From positions 154,561,461-154,625,460 of the forward strand of contig CM051460.1 in assembly GCA_028095005.1 (NCBI GenBank): a stretch of DNA of 64,000 nt, given 5' to 3'. Position numbers and translations under genes: made by a program. This stretch comes from Rhynchospora pubera (taxonomy: Eukaryota; Streptophyta; Magnoliopsida; Poales; Cyperaceae). The first letter of the stretch is position 1. Each line of letters begins with the position of its first letter. Under the pieces are notes generated by a model. It saw only the letters and a program-made list of their open reading frames with translations, had not been told where the DNA came from and searched no databases. Below are positions 33,427 through 46,700 of the stretch, in pieces.

Positions 33427-36400
33427 ATGGAGAAAGCTTTAGTGGAGAGGCTAGAGGCGGCGGTGGCGCGTCTAGAGGAGGCGATCGCCAGCGGATCTAT
33501 CTCCGCCTCAGAGCGGGCGCTGGACGGAGACCTTCCGGCGGCGGCGACTGATCCGGCGATCTTGGCGTTCGACGAGCTCGTGGAAGGGCCGCTGCGCCGT
33601 GTCGTCGCCGCAGCGGAGAAAATTGGCGGGAAGGTTCTGGAAACCACGAAGGTTCTGGAAGAGGCGTTTGGGGTTGAGAAGAGCCTTTTGATTAAGGCGA
33701 AGCAGAGCCAGGTTTGTGTTTCTTTGATCTGTTGAGATTGAGATTTCATTTGGGAGCTTTATTGTTTCCGGATTGTTAGAGATTGCTTTATTATTTTTCG
33801 GGATTAGGTGCATTGGCTGATGTTGAGCTGAGCGAGATCTTTCTTTTCTATTTGTGTTTAGCTTCGTATTTAGATCAAATTGTCTTTGAATGGAGTCGAC
33901 ATTATAGTAATTTAATTGTCAGAAATTATGTTCAAAATAAAATTTTAGTTAATTAAGACTTGATCATCTGAAAAGATGTTCAAAATTTGGGGATACTGAT
34001 TCTGAATATTTTCTAGAATTCGTTTCTTTATTTCGAGAAAGAGGCACATTAACATGATAGGTAGTTAGGCACATTTGTGTCGCGTCTTTGTTTTTTTTTT
34101 TTTTTCAAGTATTGCTCATTGAGATGCCAAATTGATGAACTTGTGAACTATATTGCAGAAACCAGACATTGCCGGTTTGCAAGAGTTTGTAAAGCCACTC
34201 AATGATGTGCTAACTAAAGCTCAAGCATTGACAGAGGGAAGGAAGCCTGAGTATTTTAATCACTTGAAGACAACTGCTGACAGTCTATCAGCTCTTGCAT
34301 GGATTGCTTTCTTAGGAAAAGATTGTGGTTAGCACAATCCTAATTTTTTAAAAAATTTCATCCAAGGAGATTCCAAGTCCTGAATATTATGCCTGTTCAC
34401 TTTGGGTTTTAGTAGTTAAATCAGGGCTAAGTTGAGCCTTTTAGACTCTTGTATTTAGTTGTTTGCTGGATCATAACTGTTGCAAACTTATTTGTTTCTT
34501 TTTTTTTACTTAAAAAGGAATGAGTTTTCCAACGGCGCATGTTGAAGAATGCTGGCAGATGGCTGAATTCTTCAATAACAAGGTACTGTTTCTATGTGTT
34601 ATAGCACATTTTGATACTTTGTAAGATAGTAGAAACAAGGCATATGTTCCAATCGAGCTGTGAATAATTCTTGGCTCATCATTTTTTCTTCTGGTCGCTT
34701 GAATCGATGCAACTTGGAACACTCAAACAGGACCAGAAGAAAGGACTTACTAGACTCAAAATGAGATGACATTTATTTCCATTGGGATGGAATTCATGAA
34801 AAGTTTTTCAGCTGCAAGAGTTTGTTACTAGCGCTTCTTTGTGCAGTACAAATAATTGAAAATGCTTGCTCTACTTATTAGGTACTCGTGGAATATAGGA
34901 ACTCGAATCCAGACCATGTAGAGTGGTCAAAGGCACTGAAAGAGCTATATGTCCCCAACTTGAGAGACTATGTAAAGAAAAATTACCCTCTAGGTCCTGT
35001 GTGGGGCCCTGCTGGTGCAGCTGGACCTAAAGCACCAGCTCCAACCCCTGCAACCCCTCCTGTTGCAACTGCATCTGCATCTGCACCTAAAGCACCAGCA
35101 GCAAGGTCACCAGCCCCACCACCGCTACCTCCAAAGTCTCTATTCGAGGGGGAAACTTCTACTTCTTCTTCCAAGCCCAAACAAGGCATGTCTGCAGTAT
35201 TTCAAGAGATCAATTCAGGGAAACCTGTAACTTCTGGTAGGTAGCAATTTTTGCTATTTAGTCAGTAAATTAATGTACAAAAATAAAGACCTTCAAATAA
35301 ATGGATGCATCATTGATTGCTTTTTTTTTTTTTTCTCCCAAGGCTTAAGGAAAGTGACAGATGACATGAAGACGAAGAACCGCACAGACAGAACTGGAGT
35401 TGTTAGTGCTCCCGAAAAGTCTCCTCCTCGTGGCGGGGCCTTTTCCTTCAAAACTGGTCCCCCCAAAATGGAGCTTCAAATGGGTCGCAAGTGAGCCTTG
35501 TCCCCCAACCCCTCTCTCTCTCTCTCTCCCTCCCTCCCTCTCCAAGCTGGAAAATTCTTAGTAGTAATGACTGTGTGCTGTTCAGCTACTAGACAGATCT
35601 CAGTTCCATCATACTTTCACATTCTTTTCTTTCTTTCTTTCATATTCTTTGCAGTGTTTAATTGAGATTTAGGTAGGGAAGAAGGCTCCAAACTTGCCTT
35701 TTATGAAAGCATGGAGTGAATTCGTAAGTTCTAACAGATGCTCTGTTTGATTTTTTTTCTTTCCTAGATGGGTAATTGAAAATCAAGTTGGTAAGGAGTT
35801 GGTAATTGATGACTGTGATTCCAAACAATCAGTGTATGCATATGGGTGCAAGGATTCTGTTCTGCAAGTCAAAGGTATACCACCACAATTTATTTTGAAA
35901 AATTCATCTAAAAAGTTATTTGTTTTCTAGTTAAATTGAAAGGTTTCTTTATCAGGTAAAGTGAACAACATAACCCTTGACAAGTGCACTAAGACGGGAA
36001 TTCTTTTTACGGTCAGTAAACTTTTCTAACAGCCTATCTTTACTATATAAGCTTCCTGTAGATTAGGATACCAATTCTAAACCTATTCTCCTTTTGATAA
36101 ATTCAGGATGTTGTGGCAGCCTTTGAGATTGTCAACTGCAATGGCGTTGAGGTGCAGTGCCAGGTATGGAACACGTTTTTGCAAATTGCTACTTTACCTG
36201 AATTGCTGTACCGGTACCAGCCTATTTCTACCTGTTTTATGCTACTGGCTTTTATCGGTTGGTTACAAGTACTGGCACTGAGCCTGATCTGTTCATTAAA
36301 AGGATTGTTTCATATAATCCCTCTCAACAGAACTATTTTATGCACCTCCTTTTGTTCTAGTATCCACTCATACATAAGTTTATTCCACTTGATTTGAGTT

Positions 36401-37367
36401 TTGATGTTGTTAGTAGTTTTCAAAAAGTTCTTTGGACTCTAGTATTTTATAGTATTTTCTTAAACATCTGTAGGGATCTGCACCAACAATTGCAATAGAC
36501 AACACATCAGGATGCCAGCTCTACCTAGGGAAGGATGCCCTTGGCGCTTCTATAACCACTGCCAAATCAAGTGAAGTTAATATCCTTGTCCTTGGATCTG
36601 AACCTGATGGAGATTGGGTATGATTCTTCCTTAGTCTAATCTCATATATGTTATAATAACTGATTATTAGAACAGGCAGTAAATCACAATGATAAAAGAG
36701 AAGGGGTAATATGGTAATGTTAGGTCCTAGACTTTCATAAACGTACTCATAGGAGCCTTACCTTATATGTTTGATCTTTCTTAGGAGGAAATTCTTAAGA
36801 TAGTCTGGGCTCAATGAGCTCATGTTTTCTGACCCTATTTTATTTTTTTGCATTCATTTTAATCTGGGGACTACACCTATAACTTGGGCCATGAACTTTT
36901 GATTGTCATGTCTTACAAATTAATGGTCGGATTTATTAACGATTGAATTATTTTACATATATATACAATCAAGTGTATCGGTGGATCAGAGGAATAGATA
37001 TCCCTATCATATGCAGTGTAGAATTTTGAATATAAACATTGGGGCTTCAACAAAATGTTTTATTATAGTTGAATGTACCCAATCCGCTTTAAATGCCAGA
37101 AAAATCAAAGTTTAAAAAAAAGGCCAAAGTTCATTGACTGGCTGAGTAACACTAAGTCACTAAGCTTTGTAGCCCAAAAGAATTATTATTGTTTAGTAGT
37201 CTGTGATAAACCAGAAATTTGCCTTGCTATTCTCAGTATATATTACTGAATTCCTTTTGTTCCATTTTGTGCCGATATAGGTGCAACACTCACTGCCAGA
37301 ACAGTTTTTGCATACGTTCAAGGATGGACAGTTTGTTACCACGCCTGTTACCCATTCTGCTGGGTGA
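33427..37367 (+). CDS. CAP1: Adenylyl cyclase-associated protein (CAP1), actin regulator
   Basis: Ten exons give 490 aa: 33427-33711, 34159-34327, 34518-34582, 34882-35236, 35343-35490, 35768-35874, 35956-36011, 36107-36163, 36474-36617 and 37281-37367. All introns are GT-AG and phases agree at every join. CAP binds G-actin, promotes ADP/ATP exchange and recharges monomers released by ADF/cofilin in the cytosol. Seen here: an N-terminal helical domain beginning MEKALVERLEAAVARLEEA (1-175), an Ala/Pro-rich linker with a PPPLPPKS profilin/SH3-type stretch (about 213-255), then the C-terminal beta-sheet domain (about 325-490) with WVIENQVGKELVIDDC and the ending VTTPVTHSAG, where relatives have a similar T-T-P-V-x-H-S end. 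Length matches plant CAPs (about 470-480). The ATG follows a GA-rich leader. Intact. Confidence 0.95.
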
Positions 37368-39430
37368 AATCTTCTTCAGTTTTGTTTGTATTTTGTTCCC
37401 TCCTATGTTCTTCTTGTTTTTCTTTTTTCTTTTCTTTTCTTTGTTTTTTTGGGCTATAGACCGAGCTTCTCACTTTTACCAAGAGACACCAACAGTACAA
37501 AGCTACTACAGGTGCTCTGAAAAAAAGGAGGCTGTGAATGGTGTGTTTATGTACCTTCCGCTTGTTCCATTTTAGTTTGTGGCAAGCTTGTAATTGTTTC
37601 TTGATTGGTTGATTCATGACGTGTTATTTAGATCTGAAACCACTCCGGTTGTTTACTATTATTTTGATCACTCCTGCTTGTATTTTTTCAAATCAATTTC
37701 TCGTGTGGCTTATGACCCCTCGTGCTGTAATTTTTGAATAGTAAAGGCGGGTTGATGACGGATTGAGCGCACAAACTTCTTGCTTTTGTGGTCCATTAAG
37801 GATGGATCCCATGTCCATGTGGGGAAGAGCAGCATTACTAAATTGTATTATTATATTAATATAATATATATTTGTATAGTGCACAGCTTGAATTATTGTC
37901 TTTTTCGGTGTCACATCGGGTCGAGCAAAAACGAGATTGTCTCGACCAATTATTGGCGCAGACCGGTGCCGGATGGGAAAAGTGGAAATTTTCCTAATAT
38001 ACGCCAAAAGTAATTTTTTTTTGAATTTATCCATGGATCTTGCTCGAATTAAAAGAAGAGCAAAATTTGAAGTTCTCTTGTATTTCACTATTTCTTGAAT
38101 AAAATGATTCCTTTTATTTACTATAGTTTAATTTGTACGCCGAACACCCCGGCTAACAAAAAAAAAAGATAAAAACATAATTATTTGTTCAATGTTAGAT
38201 ATATTTACTCTTGACTGCTGTACTTTTAAGTATAAACCAACCACGTAGCAATTTTAGTCAAGGACGTTAAAACTAACTGGGGGACACGTGCCTACGCTTG
38301 AATGGAGGGAAAAATTTTTGATATATTTACTTTTTTTTTGGGGGGAGGTAGCCAATGCAAATCAACTCTAATTAAGTCCTGTTTTTCATTTTACTCGTAA
38401 GATTTGCAATATACTTCTCGTGCAAAAGATAACGACTATTTTAAATAGATTTTGTATTGTTTAAAATTGTTTGTTTGTCGACGATAAACTATAAAGAGAA
38501 TATTAATGATTTTTTTTTTACATTTTTAATAAGACGTGTTGTGAGATAAATTAATGTTCTTTGTAATCAATACTTATTTTTTATTGCATGATTCTGCATC
38601 TGCACCTCATTGTCCGTCGGTCCCATTTTTAGTTTTTTTCCCTCTCCAACTATAATCGAAACACTAGTTACTATGGAGAAGTAAAAAATAATAATATTAT
38701 AGAATTTATAGAGAACCTATTGTCTTACTCAGATCGATCATTTCTATATCCGGAACACACAATCACGTAAAAAAAATGTTTCATGATTAATTGATTATCC
38801 TAAGAATATTTAATTCATTTTCCCAAAGATACGAGCAATTAATTAGAAAATCACAATAGTTTCCTACTAGTTCTGTAAGATTAGGAATGGGAATATTTTC
38901 CAAACCTGTTGTTAAATTAAATTAAAATTACTATAGACATCAATGACATGCACATGACCACTTTCTTTAGTAAGTCATAAAGTCAACTTTTGTTTAAACA
39001 ACACACACCTCTTAAATCTTTTCGCAGGTTCCACCAACCCAGGCTGGAGAGAATCCCGCTTGCTGTTTCCTTAGGCGCTCAGTAAGCATACTTCCTTAGG
39101 CGCTCAGTATTTGCAGATTTTTGTACAAATGCAAAAAGCCAAAAGGCAATGCAATTCTAGTGCTGTGACTGTAAGCATACTTTCGCTTTTGAAAAACTAA
39201 CTTTTGATTTAAACTCTCTTTTTTCTTTAAATTGATTATATATGTTTCAGGGAATGGTAATCACTATCACAGTGGAAGGGAGAAAGGAAGAGATAACATT
39301 ACTTAATGCTATAAATATAATTGAACCTTCTACCACCGTCCATAACTCTTAGACTAGTACTACTGTGCAAAAACAATCTCTCTCTCTCTCTCTTCTCTCG
39401 TTGAGGAAATTGGGGTTGAATAGTAGATAG
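37368..39430. other. CAP1 3' flank and GH17 promoter region
   Basis: No gene. It contains T-rich CAP1 3' untranslated sequence, then AT-rich spacer, with an imperfect 23-25 bp tandem duplication (CTTAGGCGCTCAGTA twice, about 39,070-39,110). A (CT)n run at 39,378-39,396 lies in the presumed GH17 leader. Confidence 0.6.
39310..39317 (+). promoter_or_regulatory. TATA box of the GH17 gene
   Basis: TATAAATA about 115 bp upstream of the ATG at 39,431, followed by a pyrimidine-rich CT leader, a common plant core-promoter arrangement. Confidence 0.6.
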
Positions 39431-41819
39431 ATGATGAAGCGACAGCTCGTTGCAATATTGGGATTCTACATCTCCTTACATTTTGCTGGTAAGTTCGTTA
39501 AATCTTTCTTGAGTTATTCAGTTTGAGACTAAGTTTCGCCCAAGTTGGATTGTTTTGTGTTATTGATCTGGACTTGTGGAGTTCTGAGTTGAATTTTTAG
39601 CATTTTGTATTGTAGTTTTTTTCTGAAGGACTATTCGTTAAGCTTGGTTCTTTTAAATTATTGAAGTGTATAGCAATTGAACTTTGGAAAAGAAGAGGGG
39701 ATTTTTAGTCTTATCTTTTGGCAAATTAATATAGATTGCACAGAACTACGATGATTTCAAAAGACTATGATTCTAACTTCATACCACTTCAATAATTTTA
39801 TTTTATATTATTTTCTCGGATACTATTTCAACAATTTTCTGACCAATAATCCGAGTGATGTTTCAATTTCATTTAAAGTTCCTATCCCGGTACACTTGTG
39901 CATATGGGAATATTGAAGAAATGAAGAAATGTTTCAAGTAACGACAAATAAAGAAATGACAAAAAAATTGAAGAGAAAATAAAGGAATATGATGTCTGGA
40001 CCGCCTGTTTGGATATATTCCTGACAGAGAAGTGTGGTCTTGGATCTTTGATTTGTAGTGGGATTTAATTTTTTTTTTTTTTTTCATTTCACCAATCAAT
40101 TGAAACTCTTTCCTTGAAATAAGAAAAGGCCATCTTATTTCCCCTTACAAGTTCACTCCTGTGGGTATTGCCATCTAAACATCCTTTTAGCCTTCTAAAT
40201 TGCTAAACAGATATATATCATAATCATTAGCTATTGCCTTCCACTGAGCATTTACATCAGTAAATTCTAGTACCAAAACCTTGAGTTGTTTTTTCATCTC
40301 ACTGAGGGGAATTTACTATTACATGGCTTAATTGAAGCCTAAACCAGAAAGCTCATGCAATCCAGAATAAGATATGGTATGTCTTAAGATTGACTTATCA
40401 CTGACATTTTATTAAACTAACTTTCCTTCATCCAGCATCACAGCCATTTCTGGGAGTGAACTATGGTCAAGTAGCCGACAACCTCCCGCTTCCGTCAGCC
40501 ACTTCTCGGCTTCTCGCCTCAACCACATTTCAAAAGCTTCGCCTATATGACACCAACCAAGACATAATCTCTGCTGTCGAAACCAACCCCTCCATTTCAC
40601 TCCTTGTCGGCGTTGCAAATGGAGACATCCCTCTCCTTGCCTCGTCTCCGTCCTCTGCTGCCTCTTGGCTTAGCTCCCACCTCCCTTCTCTCAAATCCAT
40701 CTACTCCATTTCGGTCGGCAATGAGGTTTTATCCTTTGCAGGGGCCTCGATCTCTTCTCAACTTGTCCCGGCCATGGAAAACCTTCTTTCAGCTTTACCG
40801 CCTTCATCAAATATTAAAATCTCAACCGTTCATGCCATGGACATTCTCTCCCAGTCTGATCCACCTTCAGCTGGTGCCTTTCACACAGAGTACTCTACTT
40901 ACCTTGACCCATTACTTGCATTTCTAAACCGTACCGGTTCACCACTCATGATCAACCCGTATCCATATTTTGCTTATACATCTGACACCCGACCTGAAAC
41001 ACTTGCATTTTGCCTCTTCCAACCGAATCCAGGCCGGGTTGATGGAAACTCTGGTCTCACCTATATGAACATGTTCGATGCACAAGTTGATGCAGTTCGT
41101 GCCGCTCTTGATGCAAAGGGATTTACCAATGTGGATATACTGGTGGCTGAGACAGGGTGGCCCCACAGTGGTGATGCTAACGATCCAGCAGCAACACCGG
41201 AAAATGCACGTGAATACAATGGTAACCTTGTAGCGCATCTTCGGTCACTTGCTGGTACGCCACGTGTACCTGGAAAGTCTGTTGAGACGTACCTGTTTGC
41301 ACTGTATGATGAGGATCTCAAACCAGGAGCTGCATCTGAGCGTTCATTCGGGTTGTTCAGCCTTAATTTGACAGAGAATTATGATGCTGGATTGCTTAAA
41401 AATGGTAGCTCAAGTACCAATTTTGCCCCTGCACCTGCCCCTAGTCCTAGCATTAGCATCCCAGAAACCAGTGCGTCTGCACCAGCTCCGGTGCAAACTC
41501 AGACTCCTAGCTCTCAAGTAATATTTTCATTTAATGCCTAATGTTAAGCACACATTTTGTTTAAATGTCGATGGAATTTAACATTCTCTTTGTTTTGATC
41601 TAGGTGGCACCAACTCAGTCAACAACAATATCCAACCCATCAATTAGCCCATCTTCAGGCTGCAGTGTATCGGTACGTGGGATTGAGGCAAACGGTACAA
41701 TCCAGCCAGCTACTGGTACTGATTGTCAACTTCCAACTGGAACTGCATCCAACCTAAGTGTTAAACGATTTTCTATTTTCATTTTCATCTGTCATTATGT
41801 TCTATCTTTGTATTTGTAA
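39431..41819 (+). CDS. GH17 glucan endo-1,3-beta-glucosidase without X8 domain
   Basis: Three exons: 39431-39488, 40436-41517 and 41604-41819, giving 451 aa. Exon 1 encodes a signal peptide (MMKRQLVAILGFYISLHFA). The mature part starts SQPFLGVNYGQ, the GH17 hallmark. The catalytic acid/base lies in VGNEV (E116) and the nucleophile in VAETGWP (E258). The Glu and the YLFALYDEDLKPG segment are as expected for secreted beta-1,3-glucanases acting on callose and cell-wall glucan. A Pro/Ser/Thr-rich tail follows. Close relatives (Arabidopsis At4g34480 by memory) carry a C-terminal carbohydrate-binding X8 domain; none is found in the next kilobase. Instead exon 3 ends in a basic-hydrophobic tail (VKRFSIFIFICHYVLSLYL) that could be a GPI-anchor signal or simply intron read-through, so the 3' end is uncertain. 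It lies just downstream of CAP1 on the same strand. Confidence 0.88.
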
Positions 41820-42455
41820 AGCTACATTATGAATTAGAAGAGTTCAATTTTGTTATTTACGCTATTTGCTGGAGTTCAAAGGAGAAATAACGTGAATATA
41901 TATAAGGAACCTAAAGGGGACCTTAAAGGTTTAGAAATGGTGGATCCAGTATTCAAATCAAAAGTTTGAATCTCACGGCTGCGATCCTTCAGGTCTCATT
42001 GGATTTCATCAGACGTATTAGGTTATTAGGCACAAATTGTACCGGCGGTATTGGTAACTGACTTCATACACAAATAAAAAAAAAAAGGATATTGGTAACT
42101 GACTAAGTCTGCTTAGTGGCTAAGAAAAGCGCTGGTCCTGCTCCAAAAAGAAAACATTAATTTTAAAATGAGGTTTAAAGTGATCAAATTTGAAGTGCGC
42201 TCCCTCTTAACACCATTTAAAAAGATAGATAAGATTGGTCGCTCCTTATATGGCACTTTGCTTTCTCATATCCTAAGCGCTCTTGTAAGTCTTGTTGGGA
42301 AAAAGAATCAAAATGCCAAACACCTCACTTTCTCTACTTTCCAAGATCATTTTCAGCTTCCCGAGGTTAAGATCTTCTATGTCTGTAGTATATTAATAGA
42401 GGAGTACCATAGTGGACTTCGCATGCTCTCGATGGCCATCCAGTGGATGGTTTTC

Positions 42456-42902
42456 AAGCTTCTAAATTTCGGCGAAATAACAGAAATAGCGGTATTCTGT
42501 GTCAAACCGCATGAACGTTACAGTCTTAATTGAGAAAATGACGTAACGCGTTATTTCAGCGATATAACGCGTTATTTCAATTATTTTGGCAAAATAACAA
42601 GCTGTTATTGCTACTATTGTTAAATTGTGTATTCAATATTGAACTATTGTTAAATTGGTACAAGTTGCTATTGCTACTCAATATTGATACACTGCAGTAT
42701 ATTGAATTTGGTATGGCCGTATGCTATTTGTATGGAATATTGAAGATGTATAAACATATAAATTGATAGTTATAGAATTGATGTGTGTCAAACTTTGAAA
42801 AAAATACTACACCGTTATATCGCCGTTATAACATCGAAATAACACCAAAATAACATGAGGATCTGGACTGTCATACCGAAAAAAACCGAAATTTAAAAGC
42901 TT
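42456..42902. mobile_element. Inverted-repeat element with AAGCTT ends, nested in an older repeat
   Basis: 447 bp bounded by AAGCTTCTAAATTTCGG and CCGAAATTTAAAAGCTT (one mismatch over 17 bp). The interior is rich in TAACGCGTTATTTC-like motifs. It interrupts a copy of the dispersed inverted-repeat family: compare 53,217-53,403, where the flanking parts are contiguous apart from about 10 bp. No target duplication recognised; superfamily uncertain. Confidence 0.55.
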
Positions 42903-43004
42903 GGTCTGATTTAATCTCAATGACTATAGATGCCTCGTGCATGATACCCGAAAAACTCGAACCGTTGAGATTAAATCAGACGGCTCAGATCAAAAGACGT
43001 CCAC
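42903..43004. mobile_element. Dispersed inverted-repeat element, copy 2 (split; left arm 42,416-42,455)
   Basis: TCTGATTTAATCTCAA and TTGAGATTAAATCAGACGG form the inner inverted repeat around a GATGCCTCGTGCATGATAC core. The left arm (ACTTCGCATGCTCT ... CCAGTGGATGG) lies before the nested 447-bp insertion. Confidence 0.65.
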
Positions 43005-43777
43005 ATTTCACTATTTCATGACTTTTTTAAAAAATTAAAATGCAAACATCAAATCTAAACCATTAATCTTATTCAATTTAATGAGCAATACATTTTCATA
43101 CAAATTTTGTAAATTTTGGAGTTTTGATACCTAACCAAAGACCAAAACACAAAGATATTAGAATTAATTCATTTTGCTACCTCTTGATCGAATATTATAT
43201 ATATTCCAAAATTTACAAAACCTATATAAAAATGTCACTCGTCAAATAAAATATGAACATTTAGAGGCACAAAAAATATGGACACTATAACCCTCGTATT
43301 AATATGGGCTACAATCTGGCATCACCTGCTTATGCCATCCTAGGTATGCTCAACTAAAATGCTAACATAAAATATGCAATCGCTTTTGTTTACTGAAGCC
43401 AAAACAATGCACCAAGTTTCCTGACGAATGTACACTTCAAGTGTAATGTGAAAGATGATATACCAGTTAATATCAGGACAACTCAATCAATCATAATTGC
43501 AATACTACTTCATTGGATCAACAAATCCAATTAGTTAATCACTCATTCATCATATAAAATTTGCTGCTTAGTAGTTCATCAAAAAATGCAGCATCCAATA
43601 AATCCTAAATCCTAGCTAGTGTCACTAAAAACTACATTAAAGCATCCACAACTTCTCCTGAAGACGGGAACTATACAAAATTTCATGGGGAAGTACATTA
43701 CCAGAGTGGTTAAAGTCTGCTAGGGCACCAAACAAAAAAAGACCAAGGCCCTTGTTAACCAGAGAAGCACTTCACAG
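43005..43777. other. Spacer and DDM1 3' flank
   Basis: No gene seen. AT-rich; the right part is the presumed DDM1 3' untranslated region on the minus strand. Confidence 0.6.
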
Positions 43778-46700
43778 CTAATTGTTAAGAGAGGAGAGAA
43801 CATTCCCTCCACTCTTAGGAGGGAGCACCACCTCCCATCCAGGTCCCTTCAGGGGAAGTACGGAATCAGCACTGCCAGGAGGGCCTATAAGCTCACTTCT
43901 ATCTGTGACTCTCAAAAGATCATCATCACTAATGTCAGCCTGTATCAGTTTGTCTTCTTCATTTGCATCATCCCTGAGCAGAGCTAGCAGCTCATGATCC
44001 TAAAATTGCAATAATAGAAAGACATAATTTTAGGTACATCTTTCATGAAATTTATATAAAATTATGTGGCGAGAGAGTACAAACTTCACCTCTAAAGTGT
44101 TTGGTTTCACTCGATCTTGTTCGAACTGCCCTTTACCAATGACAACATGCTCCAACTTGAGCTTTCCAAAAGCCTTTTTTATTATGCGACCCTGAAAAAG
44201 AAATGAAAATACAAAGGTTCAATCAAGTAAGCACCAGCTATTCAACAGGTATACAGATAAGAAGAGTATGCAAATGGAGTATGGAAGGGCAACTACACCC
44301 ATCAAGTGTAATTCAGAAAAGTGCACAGATAAGAAGAGTATGCAAATCTAAATGTAACAAACAATTTTAAAAGGCAGTATGCAAAATAATACATAGGCAA
44401 TTCCAAGCATTCAGACATACCTCCACAGAGTTTGCTGTTGCTAGGCGATACACATGTACTGGTTTAGTCTGGCCAATCCTATGGCAGCGATCCATAGCTT
44501 GTAGATCACATTGAGGGTTCTGATATTCCAATTTAATTGTAAAATCAGTCTATCATAATAAAAATGCTAAGAATGAAATCAAAATAGGGAAGATCATACC
44601 CAGTCACTATCATACAAAATACAGGTGTCAGCAGCTGTCAAATTGATACCAAGACCTCCAGCCCGGGTACTCAAGAGAAAAATATTCAAATTACTACCCA
44701 TCTCATTAAATGCCTCTATCTGCCATCAGAAAGAGGGAAAGCGAAATTGACATCAGACAAAGCAGACCAAACCTCCTTCACTTTATAATGGGGTTTCAGC
44801 CGTAACCACAATAAAAATGCATCATAAAATGATCTAATACCTGGCGTTTCCTTTCATCAAGCTTAACACTACCATCAATGCGGCAAACCTCAAAATTCTT
44901 CTCAGCCAAATAATACTCCATGAGATCTAGTACTTTCGTCCATTGAGAGAATATCAGCACCTACATTGATGAGATGAGAAATTCTGACCTCTTTGAAGAA
45001 AAATTTAGAAACCAAGAGATTTTTGTCTGCTTTCGGAGTTTGCCTTTGTATTTGCAAATGGATTTGACCATTTGGTGCATACATGCATTTTTCCCAACAA
45101 CGCTTTAATAAATTAAGAATTAATTTGTTGTTGGAAACAAAGGGCTAGACCTTGTGCTTCTGTGCAAGTAGCAAGCTGAGTAAACGGTCGAGGAGCTGAA
45201 ATTTGCCACATTGCTCCCGAAGCTCATTCACGGGTGGGTAAAACAAACCTAAAACATACACGTAAATTACAATAAATTAAAAGCAGTGTGATATAAGGAA
45301 TTTAGACACGTAAGAGGAAAGTTGACTATAAAGGCATGCCTGCAGAGTCAAAAGCAGATTCCAAGAGATCTGGATGGGCACAGTTCTTTCTTAGCTGGAT
45401 AAACAGGTTATTGAGCCTTCCTCTCATACCAGGTTTCATGATCACTGTCCTCGTAACATAAAAAACATGAAATTATTAATGTTTTATGTTTCAAGTATCA
45501 TATGCCTCCAACACACCAAGAATATACAATAAACAATAGTCAAAATTAAGCAGTACAAACTGGTTGAGGATTAATGGTACCTATTTTGTACAGGTAAAGC
45601 AGTTATTTTTCCAGCATAATTTATTACAGCATCCAAAGTGTATCATTTAAACATGTTTTTGACTACTAACACTTAAATTCTTTTTTGTTAGGTGTGCATT
45701 CCAACGATCTTGCTAATCGGTATTATCAAAAGCACAAATACTTAGTAAAATATTCTTTTGAAAGCTATGGTTAAGTCTAAATTGTATAATATAACATGAA
45801 AATCTCAAATAAAATAAAATATGCACTTACAATCTTCGCTTTTTTCAACATATTCATGAAAGGTTTTGTTGACCAAGTGATCCTGAATTTCTTTCTGCTT
45901 GTTTGACATGCCGGCGTACAATATTATCTCTTTCTTTTTTGGCAGATTCTGTTCCACGTCTGCCTTCAATCTCCTCAAAAGAAATGGCCGAAGAATCCCA
46001 TGGAGCTTTGATATCACCTAGATTTGAAAAAAGGGTTTAAGAGAAAAAAAGATGCAGACATAAAGAAAATGAAAGAGAAATATAAAAAATATAATAACCT
46101 GTAGTCTCATCTTCTCATCATTCTCTTGTTCTCCAACATCATTTCCTCTCCCTGATAGGTTAAACCTTAGTTTTTTTTTAAACAAAAAGTAAAGAACAGA
46201 TCAGTTTAGGAAAAGCTAAAGATTCTTTTATTTACAAAGTAAATGTTTGCAGACTATGTTGCTGGAGTATAAACTTTTATAATCAAAACAGCATTAGGAA
46301 TAACTCTATTTGACAAAGTTTAATTATATTATAACTGTGAGAGATTCACTACATACCATGACTCAAATTCCATCTGAGATGAGAATATATCAGGTAAAAT
46401 AAAGTTCAAAAGGGACCACAGCTCCGCCAAGTTATTCTGAAGGGGTGTTCCTGTTAGGAGAAGCTTATTCTCCATTGGAATCCGCCTTAACTCCTGAATT
46501 AGTTTGCATTTTGTGTTCTTCAACCGGTGCCCCTGCATGAAGTAGAAAAACAAGACTAAGTTTTTCACCACTATTAATAAAACCAGCCAATTCACCTTGA
46601 TAGATGAATAGGTGTAGCTTAGTTCAACAAGTACCTCATCAACGACCACATATTTCCACTTGTAGTGGGAAAGGATTCTAGCGTCTGCCAGTGCCATCTC

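Noticed and set aside
39066..39110. Short tandem duplication around CTTAGGCGCTCAGTA
   Set aside because: Ordinary small duplication in spacer DNA without evident consequence.
42461..42902. Further copies of the Athila palindrome (AAATTTCGG and CCGAAATTT occur here)
   Set aside because: These are the terminal repeats of another element and lack the joined TTTCGGWCCGAAA core; the two halves are 440 bp apart.
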